The position numbers were made by a program, and so were the translations under genes. The notes below the pieces were generated by a model that worked only from the letters and a program-made list of their open reading frames with translations, did no database searches and had not been told where the DNA came from. Of a stretch of DNA of 34,036 bases, positions 15,085 through 21,793 are shown in pieces; the first letter of the stretch is position 1, and each line of letters opens with the position of its first letter. The stretch is from DAIDAN01 sp049303335 (GTDB taxonomy: Archaea; Aenigmatarchaeota; Aenigmatarchaeia; Aenigmatarchaeales; DAIDAN01): NCBI GenBank assembly GCA_049303335.1, contig JBAQNA010000047.1:1-34036 (forward strand), given 5' to 3'.

Positions 15085-16598
15085 TTTTTGTCACTCGAAT
15101 ACTTTTTAATCGCAGACAATATAACCGCAAAAGCAGGCTTAAATATTTTCGGGACTTTTGATTCCACGCCTTCCATTATGCGGACGTCAACATCGCTGAA
15201 AAATCGCAAGAGCAGCAGGGAAAACAGATAAGCTGCGGAGGCAAAAGCCAGCGAGACGATAATCCATGCGGCCTCGGCTGTGCCGGAAAAATCCGCGATT
15301 CTTGACAGAAGCAATACGGCGGCAAACACAACCGAAGACAAAGCAATTTTTGCCAGATTGTTTTTGCCTATGGGAATTTTAATATGCTTTCTCGCATACC
15401 ACGTTCCCGCGAAAAACAATATCCCGCCAGAGACGAGGAATGCGGCGGCCGCGCCTTCTATGCCGAAAAAAGGCACGAGCGCAAAAAGCAGTGCGATATT
15501 TGCAACCCCCGAGAAAAGGGTTATGTTCCTGTTAAGGTTCGGCTTTCCCACATAATATAAGACGCCGGTTATTATCGTGCCGAGCCCGAAAAAGAAATAT
15601 GCAGCCGCAAGAATCTGGAACGCGGCTGCCGCGGAAATGTATGAACCTGCGAAAAGCAGGAGGAACTGGCGGGCAAACAGGACAAACGCGATTGTGAGCG
15701 GAGCCGCAATAAGATAGCAGTAGCGCATGCTCTGCGTCACGAGATTCCTCAGCCGCGCGCTGTCATTTTCCGCGTACTTTTCCGAAGTCACGGGAAAGAT
15801 TGCCTGCGATATTATCTGCGGAACTATCTTTATCGGCGTGGTGAACATGAAGGCGATTGTGAACGTGCCGACCGCGGCAGCGTTTGCGAGGAAGCTGAGA
15901 AAAACAATGCTGCCCTGGTTTACGAGTATGGTTCCAATGCCAGCGAAAAACGCGGGAACCGCATAATGCCAGACTTCCTTCCTGTCCGCTGTTCCGCGAA
16001 ATGGAAGCTGTTTTAGCCGGAACAGCGCTATCGCGAGAAATGAGAACGCCACTCCGCCCGCAGCGCCAAGCCAGCCGAAGCCGAAAATTATGAGGAGAGC
16101 GGCCAGCGCAAGCTTTCCGAAAGCAGCCGCGGATTCCGTCAGGAAAAAGAGCTTCATTTTTTGCATACTGTAGAGGTGGTTCGCCGTTATCGTTGCCAGC
16201 GACAGCACAACCAGCAGTATTGCAAGAATCCTGAGCGCATTTTCATTCAGGTAAAATGCCGAAAGCTGCGGCGCAAACAGAAAGATAAGAACTGCCGCCG
16301 CGAGATTTAAAATCATCACTGTTTTTGTGACATATCTTATTGTCCCGCCTATTTTACTGTTTTCTTTTTTGGCTGCATACTGCGGCAGAAGCTTCGTCTC
16401 GGCGGTGTGCATTCCAAGAAAGCTAAGACCTGTCGCAAGCAGCGCAAGGTTCAGTATTGCCGAGAATATCCCGACGTCTGCTTTTGGCAGGAAGTTTGCC
16501 AGCACAACCCAGAAGAAGTATCCGAAAAGCGTGGAAAACCCCCACATCAAAAAAATATAAAAGCCATTGGCTACAACCTTTTTTGTACTGTTGCTCAT
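15081..16598 (-). CDS. Wzx/MATE-type polysaccharide flippase
   Basis: A 505-residue membrane protein with about fourteen hydrophobic helices, the layout of oligosaccharide flippases in the MOP superfamily (polysaccharide_synt type). These move polyprenyl-diphosphate-linked glycans across the membrane. The N-terminal FYIFLMWGFSTLFGYFFWVV segment is followed by FLPKADVGIFSAILNL, a typical first and second helix pattern, and the middle has VGTFTIAFMFTTPIKIVPQI. Length is usual for the family. I took ATG 16598, codon 3 of the longer frame whose first codon is GTG, because a TATA-like box is centred 27 bases before it (leaderless). It leads an operon with the Dpm1-like and atypical GT2 genes. The cargo is presumably the glycan built by this locus. 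Confidence 0.9.
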   Translation of the reverse strand: MSNSTKKVVANGFYIFLMWGFSTLFGYFFWVVLANFLPKADVGIFSAILNLALLATGLSFLGMHTAETKLLPQYAAKKENSKIGGTIRYVTKTVMILNLAAAVLIFLFAPQLSAFYLNENALRILAILLVVLSLATITANHLYSMQKMKLFFLTESAAAFGKLALAALLIIFGFGWLGAAGGVAFSFLAIALFRLKQLPFRGTADRKEVWHYAVPAFFAGIGTILVNQGSIVFLSFLANAAAVGTFTIAFMFTTPIKIVPQIISQAIFPVTSEKYAENDSARLRNLVTQSMRYCYLIAAPLTIAFVLFARQFLLLFAGSYISAAAAFQILAAAYFFFGLGTIITGVLYYVGKPNLNRNITLFSGVANIALLFALVPFFGIEGAAAAFLVSGGILFFAGTWYARKHIKIPIGKNNLAKIALSSVVFAAVLLLSRIADFSGTAEAAWIIVSLAFASAAYLFSLLLLRFFSDVDVRIMEGVESKVPKIFKPAFAVILSAIKKYSSDKK

Positions 16599-16620
16599 AA
16601 ACACAGATTAGTTTAAAGCC

Positions 16621-16630
16621 TATTAATATT
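16621..16630 (-). promoter_or_regulatory. TATA-like box for the flippase operon
   Basis: TATTAATATT is centred about 27 bases before minus-strand ATG 16598, fitting a leaderless flippase mRNA. The same gap must also hold the plus-strand promoter for the gene at 16648. GTTTAAAG (about 16611-16618) is a possible second box for it. Confidence 0.5.
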
Positions 16631-16647
16631 TCGTATTCGGCGGTTTC

Positions 16648-17115
16648 ATGAAAATCTGCATAGTATCGAGCGCGGGCGGGCACCTGAAGGAGATGAACAG
16701 GCTGCTGCCCATCCTTCGAAAGCGCGATTATTTTTACATAACATTCGCGGAGGAGGCGATAGCGTCGGGACTGGTCGGAAGGGTTTACCGCGTCGTCAAT
16801 CCCGACGTCAGAAACAGGAAGCTCGGCCCGAAGGCTTTTGTCAAGAATTTTTCGCAGGTGCTCGGAATATTGAAAAAGGAAAAGCCCGACGTTGTCATGA
16901 CGAGCGGCGCGGGCGTTGCGCTCGCGCCCTGCTATCTTGCGAAAATGCTTTTCGGCGCGAAAATAATTTTCATAGAGACGTCCTCGCGGTTTGACAGGCC
17001 CTCGCTCATCGGCAGGATGCTGTACCCGATAGCGGACATGTTTTTGGTGCAATGGCCGGGTGTGCTGAAACATTACGGCGGGAAGGCGAAATACGCGGGA
17101 TGCTTATTTGGATAA
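16648..17115 (+). CDS. ALG14/PssD-like glycosyltransferase subunit
   Basis: A 155-residue protein homologous to ALG14 and bacterial PssD, the acceptor-binding half of a split GT-B enzyme. SSAGGHLKEM (residues 7-16) is the glycine-rich first motif. MTSGAGVALAPCYLAKML (84-101) and IFIETSSRF (107-115) are family hallmarks. Archaeal and bacterial relatives often lack the long N-terminal membrane helix of yeast Alg14, as here. It should recruit the catalytic partner encoded 26 bases downstream to a polyprenyl-diphosphate-sugar. In eukaryotes this complex adds the second GlcNAc to GlcNAc-PP-dolichol; the sugar here is inferred. No ribosome binding site is obvious before ATG 16648, suggesting a short or absent leader. 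Confidence 0.92.
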   Translation: MKICIVSSAGGHLKEMNRLLPILRKRDYFYITFAEEAIASGLVGRVYRVVNPDVRNRKLGPKAFVKNFSQVLGILKKEKPDVVMTSGAGVALAPCYLAKMLFGAKIIFIETSSRFDRPSLIGRMLYPIADMFLVQWPGVLKHYGGKAKYAGCLFG

Positions 17116-17141
17116 AATGATTTTTTGTAATTGGTGTTAAA

Positions 17142-17642
17142 ATGATTTTCGTATCTTTGGGAACGCATGAGCGGCCTTTCCTCCGGCTTGTGAAGGAGAT
17201 GGACAGGCTTTCATGCGAAGGCAACATAAAGGAAAAGATTGTGGTGCAGCTCGGGTTCACGGACTACAAGTTCAAAAGCCTGAAAGTCGAGTCGGAAAAA
17301 TACATGAGCCAGAAAAAATTCGACAAGTCTTTCAATGACGCAGATATAATAATAACACACGGCGGCTCCGGAAACATTCTTGATGCGATTTCTCAGGGCA
17401 AGCCGGTTGTGGCTGTGCCGCGCCTCTCGAAATTCGGGGAGCACGTGAACGACCACCAGCTCCAGATCGTGAAGGAGATGGAAAAAATGGGAAACGTCTT
17501 CGCTGTTTATGACATCGGAAAGCTCCTTGAAGCAATAAAAAAGGCGAAAGCCGCGGGCGCGAAAAAAGTGAAAAGGAAAACGCCGGAGATTTTTCGCATT
17601 GTTGAAAAAGCTCTTGAGAAGTGGGAGCGCGCGAAAAGCTGA
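17142..17642 (+). CDS. ALG13/PssE-like catalytic subunit
   Basis: A 166-residue protein homologous to ALG13 and PssE, the nucleotide-sugar-binding half of a split GT-B transferase. It begins MIFVSLGTHERPFLRLVKEM, the standard ALG13 opening. The donor-site motif THGGSGNILDAISQGKPVVA (residues 72-91) is followed by VPR and then EHVNDHQLQIV (100-110), all as in the family. A basic C-terminal tail (AAGAKKVKRK) may touch the membrane. GGTG lies 7 bases before the ATG. It pairs with the upstream ALG14-like gene in one transcript, which a hairpin plus T-tract at 17651-17669 probably ends. Together with the ALG7-like enzyme it gives a eukaryote-like first two steps of lipid-linked glycan assembly (inference). 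Confidence 0.93.
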   Translation: MIFVSLGTHERPFLRLVKEMDRLSCEGNIKEKIVVQLGFTDYKFKSLKVESEKYMSQKKFDKSFNDADIIITHGGSGNILDAISQGKPVVAVPRLSKFGEHVNDHQLQIVKEMEKMGNVFAVYDIGKLLEAIKKAKAAGAKKVKRKTPEIFRIVEKALEKWERAKS

Positions 17643-17650
17643 AATGTTTT

Positions 17651-17669
17651 TGTAGAATCTACAGTTTTT
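17651..17669 (+). terminator. Hairpin plus T-tract after the ALG13-like gene
   Basis: TGTAG (17651-17655) and CTACA (17659-17663) form a 5-bp stem with an AAT loop, followed by TTTTT (17665-17669), 8 bases after the ALG13-like stop codon. The convergent methyltransferase gene's stop lies in the right arm. The stem is short, and archaeal termination depends mainly on the T-tract, so this is a modest call. Confidence 0.4.
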
Positions 17670-18381
17670 CCATTCTTACCGCGATATGCGTCCCGTTTTT
17701 ATGTTTTGATAATTTGAAGTTCAGCCACAAGACGGGATAAAGAATTTTCAAAATTAGGTTTTCCAGAATTCGCAGTTTTGAGAATTCAATATCGTATCCG
17801 AGCGCAGACAATCCGCTCACGAAATATCTTTTCTCTGAAATATTGCAGCCTGAAAACAGTTTCCTTAACTGTTCTTCCGAATACCCTTTGTGTACGTGCC
17901 CGAACTCCTTGAGCGTCTGCTCCTCCGACTTGCAGAAAATTTTCATAAATCTGAAATACGGAAAACTCCAAAATTCCGAAGGTGTTGAAAGCACGATGTT
18001 CGCGCCGCTTTTGCCGATTCTTTCAATCTCTTTTGCGGCAGCACAATCGTTGCCGACGTGCTCTATCATATCGAGGCATACAGTCTGCTGGAACGAATTG
18101 CTCTTGAACGGCAGGCATTGCGCGTCAGCCACGACGTAAAAGAAGTTTTCATTGAGAAGTTTCCTGTCAATGTTTTTCTTGAGGTCGGCGCCTATGACTT
18201 TTCCGTTTTTCGCAAGCGCCTTTTCCAGCCCGCCGTATTCGCTGCACCCCAAGTCGAGCGTAAGCTCCGCAGGCTCGACAAGTTTTTTTGCCGTCTCGAA
18301 CCTTTCCCACCAGACTCCCCACGCCGGGATTATGTTCGCAATACTTTTCACGGTTCTGGTTATGCTCAAGAAATCACTCAT
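17659..18381 (-). CDS. Class I SAM-dependent methyltransferase
   Basis: A 240-residue Rossmann-fold methyltransferase. Motif I reads LDLGCSEYGGLEKAL (about residues 42-56), the acidic strand end is VIGADLKK, and VVADAQCLPFKSNSFQQTVC matches the Methyltransf_11 pattern DAxxLPFxxxxFD (with FQ in place of FD). DMIEHVGN follows. A C-terminal hydrophobic stretch (about residues 205-220) could make membrane contact. The substrate is probably a sugar, lipid or quinone-like intermediate of this locus; none can be named. I chose ATG 18381 over an in-frame TTG at 18384. It overlaps the DUF362 stop by 8 bases and is the last gene of the 21455-17659 operon. Confidence 0.88.
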   Translation of the reverse strand: MSDFLSITRTVKSIANIIPAWGVWWERFETAKKLVEPAELTLDLGCSEYGGLEKALAKNGKVIGADLKKNIDRKLLNENFFYVVADAQCLPFKSNSFQQTVCLDMIEHVGNDCAAAKEIERIGKSGANIVLSTPSEFWSFPYFRFMKIFCKSEEQTLKEFGHVHKGYSEEQLRKLFSGCNISEKRYFVSGLSALGYDIEFSKLRILENLILKILYPVLWLNFKLSKHKNGTHIAVRMEKL

Positions 18382-19318
18382 CAATCTTTTCCATTCCGAG
18401 AATTTTGCGCGTAGCTTTCCTGATTTTCAATCCGAAAAATCTTGTCATCGGATACAGCGGCGACGCGAACAGTATGCTGTTCGGGATTTTGTGTTTCCAA
18501 ACCCACATCTTGGTTGCGGTTATCGGGTCAAGCTGCGGGCGCTTGAACTCGCGAGCAAGTTCCCTGATGGAAGTGCCCTCGAATTCGGCGTCAACGCCGT
18601 CAACGCCAAGCTGCTGTCTTGCATATTGTATGTGCGGGACATCGGAAAGGGGGATGCCCATTATCTGCGAGGCTATGGTGTCGATGGCCGCGGGATTTGT
18701 CCCGCTTATCAGGACGTTCATCCTTATCGAGCGCCCGCGCGTGGGCCCGTGGCCTTCCATCGCGTCTATGCCGTCCATTATCACAAGCTGGTTTGAATAA
18801 ATCTTGCATAGCTTCGCGAGAACTTTCGCGATTATCGGGTGGTATTTTATCCTTTTCATTTCCGGTACCGTGCCGAACATGTTTTTCACGGCGCCGGTAA
18901 CAAGCGCGAACTCGTGTGTTTTCAGGACGGGCAAATTCACGAAAAGGTCGTGCTTCGTGAAAGGCTCCTCGAGGTATTTGTATTTCGTTTCCTTGAAATA
19001 GCCCGTGAGATTGAGAATTTTTCCGCCCTCCTCATCGACGGCTTTCCTTATCCCGAGATTGTCGAATGCCTCGTCCGCGGTGTTTAGCAGCGCGTCAGAC
19101 TCGAACACGATGACCTCGTCGCTCCGCTTGAGAAAATACCTTGTCACGAACCTTACCAAGTCAGGCGAGGTTGTCGCTCCGGGAATCCGCTGGTGAAAGC
19201 AGAGGTTCGGCTTGATTATCACCTTTCCGTATTTCCTGTCGCCGACGGTCTGCCTTATCAAGTCCTCAACGACGGAATAGTCCAGCTTTTCAACATTTTT
19301 CACAAAGACTTTTTCCAT
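18374..19318 (-). CDS. DUF362 family protein
   Basis: A 314-residue DUF362 protein. Family features are VIIKPNLCF (about residues 33-41), HDLFVNLPVLKTHEFALVTG (125-144) followed by AVKNMFG, MDGIDAMEGHGPTRG and LISGTNPAAIDTIASQIMGI. Many relatives carry a C-terminal ferredoxin CxxCxxC cluster; this one does not. The biochemical role of DUF362 is not settled; association with iron-sulphur and radical SAM genes has been noted in the family, and that fits here. GGAAGGT 7 bases before the ATG overlaps the end of the upstream GT2 gene. A truncated second copy of its first 30 codons lies at 21558-21692. Confidence 0.88.
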   Translation of the reverse strand: MEKVFVKNVEKLDYSVVEDLIRQTVGDRKYGKVIIKPNLCFHQRIPGATTSPDLVRFVTRYFLKRSDEVIVFESDALLNTADEAFDNLGIRKAVDEEGGKILNLTGYFKETKYKYLEEPFTKHDLFVNLPVLKTHEFALVTGAVKNMFGTVPEMKRIKYHPIIAKVLAKLCKIYSNQLVIMDGIDAMEGHGPTRGRSIRMNVLISGTNPAAIDTIASQIMGIPLSDVPHIQYARQQLGVDGVDAEFEGTSIRELAREFKRPQLDPITATKMWVWKHKIPNSILFASPLYPMTRFFGLKIRKATRKILGMEKIDE

Positions 19319-19323
19319 GAATA

Positions 19324-20325
19324 TTACCTTCCTATTAATTGTACATTGTATTTATTTATTGATTGTTCCAGCAAAAATTTCTTTTTTGACACTGTGTTCA
19401 GGTTCTTTATATTCCAGAATATAGCCCTAAAAAATAAATATAGCAAATACAATTGTGTCTTATTTGTAATCTTATCATGCCTGAAAAACAGGTTAACCTT
19501 GTCCTTTAATGTATTGTTCTTAATCTTGCTGGAGAATCTTTCTAAGCCGGAGTAATTCAATAGCGTGTTTACCAGAAACATTTTAAATAGGTATCTTGTT
19601 ATATTACTTATTCCGATAAAATCATATTGTCCGTTATCTTTGAAACTTAATTTTTTGATGGAACTGTATTTTACGTACGAGTATATTGCATTCCTTGTGC
19701 AGAGGAAGAAGAAAAGTTCCCTGCTGCTAAAAGAAGCGTGCTTCAAAATATGGATAACCCTTGCGTCTGCAACATACTTGGCGTTCAAACCGCAAAGCCT
19801 GCACCTCAGGAAGAATTCAGTATCTTCCCAGTATATTTGATATGTCTCGTCAAAAAATTCCCCGAACATTTTGTATAACTTTTTCAAGGAGTTGCTTTTC
19901 ATCATGAAGCATGCGCTGATTGTAATATACTTCTTCTGCCTTTCGGTTTTCGGATGGAAAATGGCATTATTCTCAAATATAATTTTTGGATAAGCGATAT
20001 CCTGCCTTTTCACTTCTTCAAGCATGATCTTTACACATCCTTTGTCAACGTAGGCATCGTTGTCAATAAAAAGAATATAATCCCCTGAAGCATGCGCTAT
20101 GCCAATATTTCTGGCTCCTGCGGCGTATTTCTTTTCTTTGCATTCGACAATCCTTACTTTTGGAAAATTCTTTCTTATAATACTTACGGAATTATCTGCT
20201 GACATGTCGTCTACGACTATTATTTCCACCCCATCAATTTTCTGGTCATAGATGCTCTGTATGGTTTTCCCTATCGTTTTCTCTCCGTTGAAGTTCGGTA
20301 TAACCGCGCTGACAAGGGGCTTCAT
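19324..20325 (-). CDS. Glycosyltransferase family 2, AT-rich
   Basis: A 333-residue GT2 enzyme. The GT-A domain has SAVIPNFNGEKTIG (residues 6-19), IIVVDDMSADNS (35-46), AAGARNIGIAHASG (68-81), and the metal-binding FIDNDAYVD (86-94). YWEDTEFFLRCRLCGLNAKYV is the later acidic and acceptor motif of rhamnosyl-transferase-like GT2 proteins. The C-terminal third is basic and aromatic but has no strong membrane helix. The open frame runs 153 bases further upstream, but ATG 20325 gives the standard GT2 start, overlaps the radical SAM stop as ATGA, and has GGTG 8 bases before it. Base composition is clearly AT-richer than in the GT2 genes at 11537 and 14425, suggesting different ancestry. Confidence 0.9.
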   Translation of the reverse strand: MKPLVSAVIPNFNGEKTIGKTIQSIYDQKIDGVEIIVVDDMSADNSVSIIRKNFPKVRIVECKEKKYAAGARNIGIAHASGDYILFIDNDAYVDKGCVKIMLEEVKRQDIAYPKIIFENNAIFHPKTERQKKYITISACFMMKSNSLKKLYKMFGEFFDETYQIYWEDTEFFLRCRLCGLNAKYVADARVIHILKHASFSSRELFFFLCTRNAIYSYVKYSSIKKLSFKDNGQYDFIGISNITRYLFKMFLVNTLLNYSGLERFSSKIKNNTLKDKVNLFFRHDKITNKTQLYLLYLFFRAIFWNIKNLNTVSKKKFLLEQSINKYNVQLIGR

Positions 20326-21455
20326 AAATTTGCACCGAGGTGCTCTGCAGTTCCTTTCAGGACCGATTTTGCAAACATCTTCGGACTGCAATAGATGCTG
20401 GGTCCGATAAAGCAGCTGTGAGTGCATGAGCAATTTTTTATTTTTTTCCTCATAAAATCCGCATCCTTGGAATTCCATATCTTGTAGAAGTCAAAATCCT
20501 CCTTTCTTAGGTTGCCAACAGGGTTTGTGAGCTCGCAGAGACTTACGTCCCCGTTTGCGTATATTACGCCGACTAATTTGCCGGCCAGACATTTCACGGG
20601 GCTTTTGCCGGTTTTTGAAATCTTGATGTAAGTTCGCATGCGCTCAATGCTCATCTGCAATGATATAGAATCACGAAGCGAATTTATTTCCTTTTCCTTC
20701 CTGTATATGCCCTCCAGCTTTTTATTGAGCTCGTCCAACTTGGAACTCTCTACGGGCTGGCAGACGGCATCCTTCGGATTGAAATCGTTGAATATCTTTC
20801 CCTCCCCGCCCTTCAGGTAGTTTGTGCCCCTTACAAGCTCGAAATTCTGGAAGCATCCCAGTTCATCCCTTACATAATCGTTTAACTTTTCTATCTCGTC
20901 GAAATTCCTTCTTGAAACAACCGTCATAACGCTAAGGCTGTAAAAGTTCTTGTATTTTTTCTGCAGCTCCTTGAGCTTGATTATTGTCCTGCACGCGTTC
21001 CTAAACATGTCCTTGACTCCGCGAATATAGTCGTGTGTTTTTTCCAGCCCGTCCAAAGAGACTTGAATTGCAATCTTTGAGTTGCTGTTATTTAGAATCT
21101 TTTCAACATTTTCGCATATCCTGTCAGTCAGGAAGCCGTTTGTAGGTATTACAATTCTTTCCGTTTTGTTATTTTCCGAGAAAGCTTTGCATATTTTTGC
21201 GATGTCTTCCCTCAAAAAAGGCTCCCCACCCGAAAGTATCAGCGTTGAAAGCGGCTTTTTCAAGGAAGCTGATAATTTTTCAATCTCCCCCAGCGTAAGC
21301 TCCTCGTCATTGTTCAGATTTTTCCAAAAGAAGCAGTGCTTGCACCTTGAATTGCATTTGGTTGTCACAAACAATATCATGTTCAGTGGCGAGTCGATGC
21401 TTTTTTGGATTTTCATATAGCTGTAAAAGTTTTTAATCAAGCTCATTACAACCAT
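20322..21455 (-). CDS. Radical SAM enzyme with SPASM-like C-terminus, AT-rich
   Basis: A 377-residue enzyme. The cluster motif is KCNSRCKHC (C34, C38, C41), then LSGGEPFLRED and IQVSLDGLEKTHDYIRG in the barrel. The C-terminus has KCLAGKLVGVIYANGDVSLC, then NCSCTHSC, which fits extra-cluster binding by a SPASM-like domain. It is paralogous to the enzyme at 12653 along its whole length but longer by an inserted region around residues 210-245. It is probably an oxidoreductase or epimerase acting on a glycan or lipid intermediate; the substrate is unknown. It leads an operon with GT2, DUF362 and methyltransferase genes. ATG 21455 is about 25 bases from a TATA-like box; ATG 21446 is an alternative start. 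Confidence 0.9.
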   Translation of the reverse strand: MVVMSLIKNFYSYMKIQKSIDSPLNMILFVTTKCNSRCKHCFFWKNLNNDEELTLGEIEKLSASLKKPLSTLILSGGEPFLREDIAKICKAFSENNKTERIVIPTNGFLTDRICENVEKILNNSNSKIAIQVSLDGLEKTHDYIRGVKDMFRNACRTIIKLKELQKKYKNFYSLSVMTVVSRRNFDEIEKLNDYVRDELGCFQNFELVRGTNYLKGGEGKIFNDFNPKDAVCQPVESSKLDELNKKLEGIYRKEKEINSLRDSISLQMSIERMRTYIKISKTGKSPVKCLAGKLVGVIYANGDVSLCELTNPVGNLRKEDFDFYKIWNSKDADFMRKKIKNCSCTHSCFIGPSIYCSPKMFAKSVLKGTAEHLGANL

Positions 21456-21475
21456 CTTTTAATGCTTATATTATG

Positions 21476-21483
21476 CTTATAAT
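21476..21483 (-). promoter_or_regulatory. TATA-like box for the radical SAM/GT2/DUF362 operon
   Basis: CTTATAAT (ATTATAAG on the minus strand) is centred about 25 bases before ATG 21455, fitting leaderless transcription of the four-gene operon ending at 17659. The surrounding AT-rich stretch has alternative boxes near 21494-21508. Confidence 0.4.
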
Positions 21484-21557
21484 CTCTTAACCTATAATTT
21501 ATAAATAGCTACATATTTATACAAACCGCCAAACTTCCTCCATGTTCTTTGACACGG

Positions 21558-21692
21558 CTATAATGGCAGGAAAAAATTCGATGTTACGCTTGTGCAGACA
21601 ACTGGATATTTTTCGCCTACAGTCTGCCTTATCAAATCTTCCGCGGCAGAATAATCCAGCTTTTCAACATGCTTCACGAATACATTTTCCAT
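21558..21692 (-). pseudogene. Truncated DUF362 paralogue remnant
   Basis: The first 26 codons match those of the DUF362 gene starting at 19318: 22 of 26 residues and 64 of 78 bases are identical by my count. The shared protein pattern includes VEKLDY and EDLIRQTVG. Nine of the 13 differing codons are synonymous, so both copies evolved under protein-level selection before this one was lost. After about codon 30 the similarity stops, and the frame ends at codon 45 (full length would be 314). It lies in the 332-base gap 21456-21787, which otherwise holds only promoter-like AT-rich sequence. It is the residue of an older paralogue, probably deleted when adjacent genes were rearranged. Confidence 0.8.
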
Positions 21693-21728
21693 AAAAACTA
21701 TCATTTTATTAAATAACTTATACATTCT

Positions 21729-21739
21729 ATTTAAATATT
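21729..21739 (+). promoter_or_regulatory. TATA-like box upstream of the 21794-31989 gene run
   Basis: ATTTAAATATT is nearly symmetrical, centred about 60 bases before ATG 21794. That predicts a start near 21760 and a leader of about 34 bases, consistent with the Shine-Dalgarno-like AAAGGT before the gene. Read on the minus strand it could have driven the DUF362 remnant at 21692. Confidence 0.4.
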
Positions 21740-21793
21740 CTGCACACAATCAAAAAATATGAATACCGTTACAAATAAGAAAAGGTCATGATT

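Noticed and set aside
16423..17073. 216-codon minus-strand frame over the ALG14-like gene and flippase start
   Set aside because: It crosses two confidently assigned genes and the promoter gap; its composition is shadow-like.
20325..20478. 51-residue N-terminal extension of the GT2 at 19324
   Set aside because: It overlaps the radical SAM coding region out of frame and has no GT2 similarity; ATG 20325 has a GGTG site and gives the normal family start.
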